64,000 nt of DNA, taken from NCBI GenBank assembly GCA_030248195.1, contig JASAND010016441.1, positions 1 to 64,000 on the forward strand. The letters are read 5' to 3'. The stretch's first letter is position 1. Each line of letters opens with the position of its first letter. The position numbers and the translations under genes were made by a program. Source of the DNA: Trissonchulus latispiculum (lineage: Eukaryota > Nematoda > Enoplea > Enoplida > Ironidae). Of the stretch, positions 21,384-32,886 are shown piece after piece. Under the pieces are notes generated by a model, which saw only the letters and a list, made by a program, of their open reading frames with translations, searched no databases and was not told the origin of the DNA.

Positions 21384-23023
21384 ATCAATCAATGCTCCAT
21401 TTCGCTTGAAGCAAAAACATTTCATACTTTTGCTTGAATTATTGTGGTTTTTGTTTTTCATTGTCAGAATTTAAGGAACTAAGTTTCTTCTATTTGTGTG
21501 AGTCATTGACTCTTTATGTCTGACTGCTTGTATTGACAGAAGAATTAAGTTTTGTCTCCCTTTTGTGATTCCATTATTGCCTGTGCCATCATCGTTGGAT
21601 CAGCTACTTGTAGCGTTTAGGTGATCTAAATGAGAGTATCTATGCTGTTAATTGACTGTATGTAATTATCTTCTAGCCATTTATTGATTGATTTTTTTAT
21701 TAGCTCAAGACTAAAGCCAATGAGTTTATGTAATTAATTTAAATACGTCATGACATTTTTATTTCAGCGGTGGACTGAGGATTTTCGAGGTTATTCAAGT
21801 TTTTGGATGCTATATTGTCCTGTAGTTTTTTCTGTAATAGCATTCTTTGTCAAATATTGAACGAGTGTTGCATGCCAGCCATTAACTGTCTAAATCCTCT
21901 AATTTGCAAGATTTGTCACTAAAATTTCAAGTTAGATTCCGCGTCCGTTCAACGGCAAAACATCAATCTGTCTGCGAATAAAGCATACGATTCTATTTCG
22001 TGTGAACTTTCTATGATTCAGAAAGAGCAGAAATGGTATGGTAAAATACTCTACTATCAAGAGTTTATAAATGGGTAGCCTAATCTGCGTCACCTTTCGT
22101 CGCATGAAGTGTTGTAGAGTTCTGATAAGTTCTGAATGGCTAAATTTGCCAAAACTAAACTCTCAAGTATATATATAACAAGAAGTCTCAAGATATTTGA
22201 GAAAATAACCGCAGCCCTGTTGTAACTTAATGGTATTTTATTTGCTAAAAATAGGTTTTTAAATGTTCGAAAATGTTTTGGATGTGACCGACTTAAATAT
22301 GTCATTTCAAAGATTCTATTTTTCCAGCTTTCTCATTCCCCACTCTGTTATTCTGATTTTTGTATATATAGTAGATGGCTTGCAGACAAATTATTTCAGA
22401 AAATGACCAGATTATAGACGCATTTCCGAATTGCGACATTGTTTAAAAATTTTGTTAATTTTTCACCATTATGTAAAGTTTGAATAGTTTATTTCGTTGG
22501 ATATCGGCTTTGTTGGTGCTATTTGTTTGACCTGCTGATTGGTTTTTGTTTCTTATTATAATATCTTGTTTATTTTAAAAGTTCCGTATTAAAAACCCTT
22601 GTTTATACGTTTAGTAAACAGTAAGTTCTAGGGCGCAAGCGTACGCGACGCTCTACGTACGTAAAAATGTGCCAGAAGTCCGGGTCGTGCTCCCCTTACC
22701 TGTATAGATTGTTGCAGACAAGCACTGTTCTCGAGAAGAGTTCATTGTGGAAAGATTCAGTATTAAAATTTTTTTGGAAAGCAAGGCACACTGAACCTTT
22801 GATTTTATTGCTCTATCAGCCCCCAGTCAAGATCAATGATTTTTCCAAAATAGGATGTAATGTGAAAAATGCTGAATTACTGTCTGAACGCTAAAATGAT
22901 GTTTTGACAAATCAAAAAGTTATCTGAGAAACATTGACCATTTTCGTTTTGCTATAATTTGTGGTAAAAAATAGGGGCTACACACGTAATAACCATAAGC
23001 TAGAGGTAGGCATGTATCAATAG
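21384..23023. other. 3' UTR and intergenic DNA after acid phosphatase
   Basis: It probably contains the 3' UTR, with AATAAA at 21977-21982 as a candidate poly(A) signal. No further gene or repeat family is recognised up to the hAT element at 23024. Confidence 0.45.
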
Positions 23024-23454
23024 TAGGGATGCACCGGGGCCTGGCCCCGGCCCCGGCTCCGGCCCCGGCCCCGGTAGTCAGGCCCCGGCCCCGGCCCCGG
23101 CCCCGGTGGTCAGGCCCCGGTACCGACCGGGACCAAAAATTAGCAAAATTTTGTAATTTTTTGACATTTTTTGACCAAAATTTTGAATTTTCGAAAGTCA
23201 AAATGTGTGACAAGTCGTTTGTTTTCCAGCCGCTATGAATGAAAACAACGATAGTAACGTTTGTATATCAAAAATTATTGCAAAATTTAAATTTTCAAGA
23301 AAATTTTTGAAAATTCTCGATTTGGACCCCCATTTTCCAGGCCCCGGCCCCGGCCCCGGCCGGGGCCACGATGAGGTCCCGGCCCCGGCCGGGGCCACGA
23401 TGAGGTCCCGGCCCCGGCCCCGGCCCCGGTAGTGGCGGCCCCGGTGCATCTCTA
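23024..23454. mobile_element. hAT MITE with GGCCCC repeat arrays
   Basis: The ends are TAGGGATGCACCGG and the complement of TAGAGATGCACCGG, with the perfect 8-bp direct repeat atcaatag at 23016-23023 and 23455-23462. Both arms carry tandem CCGGCC/CCCCGG hexamers, in opposite orientation at the two ends, around an AT-rich core. The translated Pro/Ala/Gly-rich ORFs over it are repeat artefacts. Confidence 0.9.
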
Positions 23455-23888
23455 ATCAATAGCATGGCACCAAACGACAACGTGTTTTTCAGTTGTTTCA
23501 ACCAGCAATCGTTTTTCTGACAAGCATTAGACGGAAATGTCCTCAATTTCCGAGTTTTCATTTCACAAATTGTCTGCAATGGGTTTCAATGGAAAACTGT
23601 TGACAGGCTGGGTCTACTTTGTAATAAACTCAACTACTAAAAAGGGACACAGTTTCCCGATTTTTTGAAAATTCTATTACCACAAAATGTGACATTCATA
23701 TATTTGTATCCGGATTTCGTGAATTGCCTTCATAGACTGGTTCAGCTCGCCCAAGACATGAACTTTCAATTTATTTTTATACCCCCATTGGTACAGAAAC
23801 TTCTATATTCGAAAAATTTGATACCCGAAATTACGAAATTGAGTGCGTTCCCGTGAATGGCTGTCACAGCGAAAATATGCGGCTTTAC

Positions 23889-24060
23889 TAGGGTTGTTCC
23901 GATAAGAAATTTAACCGGCCTGTGCCTTAATTATCAGCTGGGCCTAGCCCGGGCCCGATCATTGGCCAGGCTTTAGATCCCCGGGCTCGGTGGTAGGCCC
24001 GGGCCCGCAACTAGGCTCCACTGAAAGTCCGGGCCGCAGCAAGCCCCAGACCCGTAATCT
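23889..24060. mobile_element. Partial hAT element, copy of the 24461 family
   Basis: The left end TAGGGTTGTTCCGATAAG and GGCCCGGG repeats resemble those at 24461-24644. The right end is missing. The flank 23690-23888 is also similar to 24340-24460, so the segment was probably duplicated locally after an insertion and has since decayed. Confidence 0.55.
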
Positions 24061-24460
24061 ATGATAGCATAAAAATTATTCGATATTTAAGAACGTGCTT
24101 CAGAATTGCTTGGGGTTTGTGTTTTCTATCCGTGACCTTCCTTTCTCCGTCCCTTGTCCACTAGCCAAAAGACTGCTGAGAGCAGCACAAGAATCTCGTA
24201 TGAGTATATACCTGACACGTGCTAAGCACTTACTAAAAATGTAGAGGGACTTTATTTAAAAACGCGATTTTATTTCTTTGAGTCGATTTGTATTTCGATA
24301 CACAGCTGATATAAACCGTAATGCGGGAATTGGGCGCACTTCATAGACTTGCCTCTATTACAAACTTGGTTCAGCTCGTCAAGACAAGAAGTTTCGATTT
24401 ATCCTCATACCAATACAGAAACTCGTGAATGGTTGTCACAACGAAAATATGCAGCTTTAC

Positions 24461-24644
24461 TAGGTTTCGTTCCGATAAAAATTGACCGGGAACGGGTCTG
24501 AATTATCAGCCGAGTCGGACCCGCCCGGTGCCCAATCAAATCCCGGAGCACGCGACCTACAAAGCCCGGGCCGCAGCAAGTCCCAGACTCGCAAAACTGA
24601 GCCCGGCAGGCACGATGAGCCAGGCAGGCCCGATGAGAACCCTA
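24461..24644. mobile_element. Short hAT MITE with GCCCGG repeats
   Basis: 184 bp, starting TAGGTTTCGTTCCGATAA and ending GATGAGAACCCTA. The perfect 8-bp direct repeat agctttac lies at 24453-24460 and 24645-24652. The interior holds CCCGG/CCGGGC motifs. No coding capacity. Confidence 0.8.
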
Positions 24645-24680
24645 AGCTTTACCACCAGTTCGGGCCTGTTAGAAACAAAG

Positions 24681-26130
24681 TAGGGAAGGTGCGGTAGCAA
24701 ATATTCGTTACCGCATACCGCGTTTTTGGTGCGGTTAATCGCGGTTTTTACAGCTTATAACCTTATAATTTGGCGGTAACCGCGGTTAAATCAAAACGCG
24801 GTTACCGCAGTCAAAGTAATTAATTCGTCCTAAAAACTTGTATCTTCCACATTTTTCAGTTTACTGCTTTTAAAATAAAAACATATCAGCGGCTGCAGTA
24901 GTTTTCGTGTCGTTGGATCACCGTTTTGCTATTTCTTGCTGGCAGTTTTATTTTATTTCCTAATGGAACGAAACAAAATACAAATGAGCTTGGGAAATTA
25001 TCAGAAATCTTGGTTGCAATTTAAGAGGGTTTATTTCTTGCCGAACTTGAAGTAAATCCGTCATGATCGCTCTTTAATGTTTTCTGTCTGCGCATGTGGG
25101 AAATTCTGGTTCCGGAGAAATCATTCTTAGAGATTCACCGATCTATTTTTTAAGAATCAAACTGCGATTTATGAAGGCCTTTACAGAATACTGGACTGAA
25201 GTACCGTATTATGCCAAACAGTGGCCCAACCAATAAAACTCCTGTGGGCGTTTTTTCGGGGGGGATGGGCGCTTTTTTGAATTTTTTAGTGCTTGCGATC
25301 ATGGCATTAAAATCACAAGTTTGTGAAGAAAGTAGCGACTGGTTAAGCAATTTCAATTTCAAAGCTGTACAAGCGATGGGTATGCTCTTTGGATAGACCC
25401 GCGGGGGAAGCTGACACTTGCCAGGCAGCTTGATCCGCAAAAACTAACCAAATTTATCGAAAATTAACAATACAGCAATTATAAGCGGATTTTCAAAACA
25501 TCGCCCATGGGCGTTTTTTCGGGTGGGCGCTTTTTTAGATTTCAAAAAATCATAAATTGGCTATTCATGAAAAACGCCCATGGGCCACTTCTTAGCAATG
25601 ATACAGTGCATAGAACTCAGTTGGACAACTTTTCAAAATTTTTCTTGGATTTAAAATCTACAAACGTTTGATTAGTTTAATCATTAACTAACAATTTCCG
25701 ACAGTGCCCAATATAAAAATAGTAAATGAAATAGTAAAATTAAAATCCTGTGGCTGGGTTAGTGACTGCAAAGACTCTGTTAGACTCAGCGGCTCAGCGC
25801 TAACAATGCTAACAACGTTGTAATTGCGAGTGTATGCATATCAAGTCTGCCACAGTAGCAAAGCAGCAAGAGGTGCCAGAAGTTTGCAAAAATTCCGGAC
25901 AAATATAAAATATTTTGGCTGCGTTTGCAGTGTTGAGAAAATCGTATACAAAATAAGGAAAATTTGCGTTTTTCAAGCGAAAAACCTAATAAAAGTAGCG
26001 GTTTTCCCGCGGTTATCAGAATCGGCGGTAACTGCAATAACCGCGCGGTTTTTGCTTCCTTACCGCATACCGCAGGTCTGCGGTTACCACCGCGGTAACC
26101 GCGGTAACACCGCACCGCTGCCCATCCCTA
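24681..26130. mobile_element. hAT element with GCGGTAACC subterminal repeats
   Basis: 1450 bp. The ends are TAGGGAAGGTGCGGT and the complement of TAGGGATGGGCAGCGG, with the perfect 8-bp direct repeat aaacaaag at 24673-24680 and 26131-26138. About 150 bp at each end is filled with CGGTTACCGC-type motifs in both orientations. No transposase ORF is recognisable, so it is non-autonomous or decayed. Confidence 0.88.
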
Positions 26131-26451
26131 AAACAAAGTTTGCATTGCGCAAAGCTTTTACCTATTTTTTGTAGGTATGTAGTGCATACCTATTTTAATA
26201 CCTCGAGTAGCCACCCCTTGTATTCTTATCCAAAAAATTCGTTGCATGCTAAAAATATTGTCAATCGCAAACCAAAAAGTTTGTTTTCGGTCGCGCTTGT
26301 AAAATAGAAACGGGGAGATTTGATCCAGCGCTGGAGGGGGATGGCTGCAAATGTTTTTGCAGCTCTATAAAAATTTCGAATTATTTATTCGAAATTTGCA
26401 GCCATCCCCTGAAGGCTCCAGCAACCGCCAACAACAACTAGCCACAACAAT

Positions 26452-26482
<31 letters not shown>

Positions 26483-27251
26483 GCAACAACAACAACAACA
26501 ACAACTACAACACCAACAACAACAGCAGCAACAACAACAACAGCAGCCCCAACACCAGCAACTACAACTGCCACAACAGCAACAACACCCATCCAGGAGC
26601 CCCCCTCGCTCCTCAAAGTATGTTAGTTTAATTTATTTTTATTAAAGACAAGGCTTGGGGGGTGAAAAAGGTCCCCCCAGGTCTCTGTCTTATTAAAATT
26701 TGTTTAAATATTGAACTAATAATGTGAAGCTGTACGCACACACAAGGCTGATCAGATTGGGAGAATGTACCATCTGCATCAATCGGCCGCAAACATGAGA
26801 CTTTGGATCCTAAGGATCCCTCGACAAAATTTCAATGTTTTGTTTTTCAAACGGGCCAGCTGGCACCGGACTTTAGCAATCCCCCCTTCCCGCCTATGTC
26901 ATTAATTGTCCGAGAGTTAAGGGGCGGCCGCCTTCGGGTGGAGCTGCCGAGGTGCGTTCATCACATAGACGGTGATGGGCAAATCTCCAGCCTTGGTAAA
27001 CGCCTCGGGTAATTGTGAAGACAATTATTCAGTGTCAGCCAATCACCCTTCCCCAATAGGCAAAAACTAAAATTATCGTGGCTGACACTACTCCTAACAG
27101 GTGCACATCCAACTGGAGTGGGGCGTACGAAAAAAAAATAGGAACGGCAATGGTTCTCTTCTCTGCTTTTGCCTACGACGTTGTTCTGTCTGTATCATGG
27201 TCATTATTGATGATTTGTGGTTATCACTGAAAATGTTTGAACTACATGCAT
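26131..27251. repeat. Intergenic DNA with an (ACA)n/(CAA)n microsatellite
   Basis: About 160 bp at 26425-26590 is an imperfect ACA/CAA trinucleotide array. It produces a Thr-rich frame on + and a Val-rich frame on -, neither with any flanking protein-like sequence, so it is treated as a simple repeat. The flanking arms (about 26320-26410) contain a short inverted repeat of GGATGGCTGCAAAT. Nothing else is recognised. Confidence 0.7.
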
Positions 27252-28269
27252 CAGAGATGAAACCGGGTCACCGGGTCACCGGGTCAGGAACTCTGACCCG
27301 GTCTTGACCCGGTATTTTTGGTTGGGCGAAATTTTTTCTGTTAAAGCATAAGTTTCAGAAATTTTACCAATTTTTGTCACCTTAAAACTCCAATAGTTCA
27401 AAAACTAGCAACAGGAATACCTATACAAACTTAATTTTCTAGTTTTTAAAAGGCTTGTCGCTGTAGTGCCCTCATAATATTTGCAATGTCCTGTCAAGAA
27501 TGGGTCTAGCTTGAATCTGATTGCGTAGAATCTTAACTAGAAAAATAAAAAAATAGGACATGGGCTCTTAGAGTCCAAAATCCTTATTTTCAAATTTAAA
27601 AATTTTCTGTGCTCCATCTACTGCAGGTGTTTCTCTCGTAGTATGATAGGAGGTCATTCTGTGTGGATTTCAAAACCAGGTAAGTAGGAAAATCTGAACA
27701 ATGTAAGGTTCACTCACAGACTCTGCGTTTTGATTTTAATTTTTCTAACTGGTATGACTTGCTATCCTTAAGGACTTGTGGATTTTGGTTTGTTTTTATT
27801 TTTAACATATTCTGACTGAATTTTAGTCATAAGCACGATTAATTCTAAAGAATCTCCGCTGAGTGAAACCCTCGGCCATACAACTGAATAAGATATTTTA
27901 CCACAGTAACCAGAAAACACAAACGTGGTTACGTTAAGCCAGGTAATTAGAATTAGATGATGATAGAGTATTTTGTTCCATACTGACTCAACAGGTTATG
28001 TAGTTCACTTCATAAGTACGAGTGCGAAATTGTGCAAATCAGCTTTGATCTGGCAAATACTTACAATATCTAGTATCAAAAGTTACATTAAGGAATGCAA
28101 AAATTTTGCCCAAAATTTTTAGACGCCAAAAATGTGCAAAATGATTAAAGAACACCCACAGCATCCCAATATAAGGATTTTAAATTTTTCCAAGCTTGAA
28201 CCTGAATTTTCAAAAATACCGGGTCACCGGGTCACCGGGTCAGTAAATAGTGACCCGGTTTCATCACTG
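27252..28269. mobile_element. hAT element with GGGTCACC repeats
   Basis: 1018 bp. The ends are CAGAGATGAAACCGGGTCAC and the complement of CAGTGATGAAACCGGGTCAC, with the perfect 8-bp direct repeat acatgcat at 27244-27251 and 28270-28277. Tandem GGGTCACC units lie directly inside the TIRs. The core is AT-rich and non-coding. Confidence 0.9.
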
Positions 28270-28395
28270 ACATGCATTACTCCTGCAAAGATGTCAGGAC
28301 AATTAGTCGGAGCCGTTTGTTCGGCTTTTATCTTGTTTTGCTGCCGCGCGTCTTATCGAGAACAACATCCAGCAGTATGGCCAATAAAATTAGCA

Positions 28396-29018
28396 GATAT
28401 CCGGGTCTCTTGCGCAATTCCCCCCCAGCCATAACTTTTGATTTTTTTGACCAATAACATTGAAATTTTGTATGGGTGCATACTAGAGGCATTTCACGAT
28501 TTCTAGCTTTTAAATTCAAAGATTTTAAAATTTTAAAAAATTTTAAAAAAATTAAAAATTTTATTTTGGTGAGGGGGGACCGAGGGGAACCGAAAAATTT
28601 TTTAAAAAATTTTGCTGAAAGCGTGCATACAGGGGTTTTCAGGGGAGCTGAGCACGAATCCGAAATCCGTTTTTCGATAAAGCTTTTCATTAGCTCAGGA
28701 TAAGCTCACATTTTGAGCTTATAACTTTAGCTTATTTTAAGCTAACGAAAAACTTTATCGAAAAACAGATTTCGGATTCGTGCTCAGCACCCCTGAAAAC
28801 CACTGTATGCACGTTTTCAGCAAAAATTGTTAAAAAATTTTTCGGTTCCCCATGGTCCCCCCTTACCAAAATAAAATTTTTAATTTTTTAAAATTTTAAA
28901 ATTTTTGAATTTTTGAATTCATCAGCCTCTAGTATGCACCCATACAAAATTTCAAAGTTATTGGTCAAAAAAATCAAAAGTTATGGCTGGGGGGAATTGC
29001 GCTAGAGACCCAGATATC
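28396..29018. repeat. 623-bp fold-back (near-perfect inverted repeat)
   Basis: Left arm about 28396-28700, right arm about 28715-29018, with a spacer of around 15 bp. Both outer ends are GATATC followed by a diverged GGGTCTCT. The whole region would form a hairpin of about 300 bp with only scattered mismatches. The overlapping ORFs on both strands simply mirror each other. It may be a fold-back transposon or an inverted duplication. Confidence 0.85.
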
Positions 29019-29403
29019 GTATCATCACAATTAAGTTGACGTCAATTCCGGGAACGTCGGTTGGCATTTATTATTTAGCATGACTATTGGGCTTGCCGCG
29101 TCGACAACCGTTGATCACCAAATCCCCTCATCTTTTCAAGCTTGGGTACTGACTACTAAGTTACTATCTAGTTTCCGTCTAGCCCAGTTATACGAACCGA
29201 AATTCCTTCCGATTCGATTGATGTGCTTGTAGGCTAATGTGACGTCACGCTCTGAACTATGTTGGTTTGGCTCCTTGACATGCACCTAAGTAAGCGTCAC
29301 TGAGTAGACTTATTCCGGTTGCTGACGATTTCCACTCACAAAGTCTGTAAGACTACCGTCATTCATCTACCACTGTTGTTAACAACAAAATCACAGGAGA
29401 TGT

Positions 29404-29409
29404 TTTATT
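29404..29409 (-). promoter_or_regulatory. Candidate poly(A) signal of the elongase gene
   Basis: AATAAA on the - strand, about 260 bases downstream of the elongase stop codon. Confidence 0.45.
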
Positions 29410-29668
29410 GAATCAGGTACCAGATGCTTTAACCAATGAATGACATACAACAAGTGACATTAATCAAATCCTACAGTAAACTGTCAGGTAGAAAAGCAAT
29501 TAAACGTTGGGTTATATACTTCAAAATGCGTTAAACGTTTTTGAAGGAAGAGTATTCGAAGAAACTTTTTGCAGTTACTTACTGACACCAACTAAATCCA
29601 GTGAAAACAAATAAAACAAAGCCAGTGCAAGTAGTGGTAGTAGTAGCAAGTAAACTCTTTTAAGTATT

Positions 29669-30433
29669 CTAGGTTTGCTTTTTAAGTGACCTTTTAGACA
29701 GATACATTTTCCTAAACAGATCAGCAAACAGTACAAAGAATGACAAATACATCAGCCACTGTATCAGCGCTGCCTGGGGTCTAACCGCGCAGGGTCGCTT
29801 GAGCATAATTGTATGCAAAACCAAGCTACATATAACAGAGCCTACAACCATCTGCATTAACTGACTACTGGTTATGGCTATAGAGATTGCTTTTGGTACA
29901 AATATTCCTAGAGCTTTACAACAATAGTAGGTATACATGAAAGCATGAACAAACAGATTCATAGTGGCACCCCAACGACTAGACGCTTCCTCAAATTGGT
30001 AACAGTACATGGCGTAAAGCACGACCACACTGTGGTGATACCAGTGTAGAAAAATGATAGGACGCTTCCGTAGAACCAGGAAGGCAGTGTCACCCAATTC
30101 GACCAGTTTAGACCACATAAACAGCCATTGAAAGAGACCGGAAGCTCCCTTAAATTGATCTCCAACCACACAATAGGATCCGTAGAGGCCACCTTTGGAT
30201 AGAGAGGACCACAGCTCCGGGATTGTATAATAGGCGCCTAGAAAACTGAAAATGGCCAAACCCGCATTCCATAGAACCAGGAGCGGCTTGAGATCAAAGG
30301 CTGGGCGACCCTTCATGGCCTTTTGACCAGTGAAAACCAAGGCAATATAAATTAACACAATGTAGTAGCTACGATTGGTCCACTGTGAATCCAGCCAAAG
30401 TGGGACGGCAGATTCTCCCAAATACTGATCCAT
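29669..30433 (-). CDS. ELOVL6-like very-long-chain fatty acid elongase, intronless CDS
   Basis: 254 residues, complete from Met (30431-30433) to TAG, close to the 265 of human ELOVL6. The enzyme catalyses the rate-limiting condensation of malonyl-CoA with a long-chain acyl-CoA in the ER membrane. Visible marks are the KLVELGDT motif at 109-116, the catalytic histidine box HWYHH at 130-134, and MNLFVHAFMYTYY at 158-170. About seven hydrophobic segments span the membrane. The C-terminus KKQT fits a KKxx ER-retrieval signal. The HWYHH box and overall similarity favour the ELOVL3/6 subfamily (saturated and monounsaturated substrates). The CDS is uninterrupted although vertebrate ELOVL6 genes contain introns; a 5' UTR intron is possible because TTTCTAG precedes the ATG. 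It is either an ancestral single-exon gene or a retrocopy. Confidence 0.95.
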   Translation of the reverse strand: MDQYLGESAVPLWLDSQWTNRSYYIVLIYIALVFTGQKAMKGRPAFDLKPLLVLWNAGLAIFSFLGAYYTIPELWSSLSKGGLYGSYCVVGDQFKGASGLFQWLFMWSKLVELGDTAFLVLRKRPIIFLHWYHHSVVVLYAMYCYQFEEASSRWGATMNLFVHAFMYTYYCCKALGIFVPKAISIAITSSQLMQMVVGSVICSLVLHTIMLKRPCAVRPQAALIQWLMYLSFFVLFADLFRKMYLSKRSLKKQT

Positions 30434-30581
30434 GACTAAATTCTAGAAATAAATAACTGCTGATTATTTGGAGTTGAACATTTTTCAAATAATAGAACTG
30501 GAAAGATTAAGGTTTTTGATAGTTGGGTTTATCCGCACAAATGAAGCAAAGAAAGGAAAGCATGGTTTTTTGTAACAGTAA

Positions 30582-30862
30582 AGCCGTGGTTGCACTTGAC
30601 AATCTTGTGACAACGGGTTGCCGCGACTGCCGTTGCTACAGAATTGCCACAACGTTGTAACCAGTGACACAACGGTGTGACAACGCGTTGGAACTATGCC
30701 CGATTTCGTTGTGACAACGCAACAGTAAACATGGCGTTGGCTCAACAGCAAGTGAGAGTTGTCACAATCTGTTGTTTAGTGTAGTGTAACCACTAGTTGT
30801 CAGGCTTGACAACTATGGGGGACAACTCCCGTTGTACAACATTGCCAAGTGTAACCACGGCT
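30582..30862. mobile_element. Harbinger-like MITE
   Basis: The ends are AGCCGTGGTTGCACTTGAC and the complement of AGCCGTGGTTACACTTGGC, with the 3-bp direct repeat taa at 30579-30581 and 30863-30865. PIF/Harbinger elements use TWA targets. The inside has repeated TTGTGACAACG motifs. It lies just upstream of the elongase, and no protein is encoded. Confidence 0.8.
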
Positions 30863-32878
30863 TAAGCCAGCTAAATGGTACATTATAGTAGTGGGTTGCG
30901 GTTATAGCAGACGGCAGCGCCAGCGGATACTTACGTCAATATGCTTAAAACAGGATCAATCTGAAAAATTATTGTTTGTTAAAATTACATAGGATCTGTG
31001 GCCCCTGTCAAGATAAACGTTAGAACCTTCAGAATCCTCATCAGAAAAAGTTCTCAATTTTTTCATGCGTTTGCATACAGCGCTCGGTAACTATGGCTAC
31101 GTAACTACGTTGCGTACCTTTCCTATCTGACACTTTACTTCATGATATGATGATAATGTGTAAATTTGTATCTCAGTCACCAAATTTGTATCATATAACC
31201 GGGGTGTACCGGGGGAGGGGGGCTCCTGGCTTCTTTCAGAAGTTTAGACTGAAAAATTTGTTTGAATAACATCCAATGTCCACAATATCAATCGGATGAT
31301 GACAACAAGATGAACAAGATCGCAACAGATCTAAGTTCAGGCAACGCACGCACTTTCCAAAATCCCCGGACTCCCGAACCCTCAGAACCTCCAGCAAACA
31401 CTTAAAACTAGATGGTAGAGTATCAGTTGAATATGTTATTGAACAGAAAAAATTAAAGAGCTTCAGGTTCAGCAGTGACAAAAATCTCAAAAATGAACAA
31501 CAAAGCTGAACATCTAGCATTACACCAGCGATTGTTTTGCTAGACAGACCGGTAAACACTCTGATTTGTTGGATCTTTTATTTTAGCTTTTAAAATTTAT
31601 AAACGAATTATTAATGGTTTGAAACTTGAAGGAATCAAAAACCAAGTCAAATTTTGGATCTTTAAAATTAACCAGAAATTTTTAAAGGCCTAAATCACAA
31701 TAGCAACAGCAATAATGGTGAAATTATCTAACAGTCGTCGTAAAAGGTCAGCCTTTAGACGCGTTAAAATATATATCTCTTGGACTATGAAATATGCGAA
31801 AATGAACAAAATCGGAGAAAAACAAATGATTCAACGACAAAACACAAGTAGATGTACTGCGCTGGAACAACAAATTGTGAAGAATATAGACTGCTGCACT
31901 GTGCCCGAAATCAAGACGGCAAAAATACAATTTTATACAGCATTTTATAATATCCCAGTCGCTTTATAGAACCTTCCTTCGCAACACATTTGCAAGAAAA
32001 ATATACAATAAGCTTTCAGCAAAGTACCGAACAACTTCTCAGTTTACACAAACTAGTACAGTCACCTCTCCTTAGCCATTCTTTATGTATTTTGCGAAAA
32101 ATTTTGATATCGTTAAGAATCCTGTTCTAACAGTTGATGAGCAAAGTACGGTCTAACCAAACATTTCTTAGACATAATTGTATTCGAAAAGTCGATGTGA
32201 TAAATGCTAGACAAAAACATTTGGAAAATGTTGCCGTAAGCACCACTCAAGGGGAGTGTCATGAAATAACCGATGACGTTGCACGTGAATCCAATATTTT
32301 TCAGACCAAGGGTCAAAAGCAACATTTTCTTGCGCGCATAACAACGTTTTGTTTACAGGCAGATACGTCTCAATCAATGTGTACCAAAGTCTATGTTTGT
32401 TTGGCAGAAACCGGTCATAATTTAATGGGTGGGTTATCAGTTTAGCAAAATAAATGCACACGCACACTCTGCGGTCCATTTTCTAAGAACTTCCATCTTT
32501 TATCTGTGTCGTGTCAGCAACAAAATCAGACTTTACCTTTTCGAAAAACGATATAACAGCAAAAAACAGCTCAGCTAATCAGCAACAATAGTATGTAGTA
32601 GCGGAACTAATCTAGGTTATATCTGCTTTGCTTTCCAAAAAAAGCTAATAATAAAACATTAAAACTGGCTAGTTAGCTTGATTTTTTCGTGATTATGCTG
32701 CTCTCCGTGGCAGTTTTAGCAACGACCGATAATAGGCAAGAGACAGAAGCGAGGACAGGTGCATGAGTTGCCTTTCAGGGCAGGGCCGATGCCTACTGCA
32801 GACTTTCAAACTTAAATAACCCGGTCAGAGCGAGTATAACCGACACCAAAGGTCTCCACAGATAGACCCAAGATAGCA
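30863..32878. other. Intergenic DNA, nothing firmly recognised
   Basis: Short ORFs on both strands (31236-31559, 31715-31969, 32113-32479) overlap each other in opposite directions and match no family. A transcript leader or distal regulatory DNA of the elongase could be here but cannot be shown. Confidence 0.4.
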
Positions 32879-32886
32879 TGTCTAAC

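Noticed and set aside
23029..23579. Pro/Ala/Arg-rich overlapping ORFs on both strands
   Set aside because: They are frames through GGCCCC hexamer arrays of a hAT element.
26351..26626. Thr-rich (+) and Val-rich (-) ORFs
   Set aside because: Translations of an ACA/CAA microsatellite with no conserved flanks.
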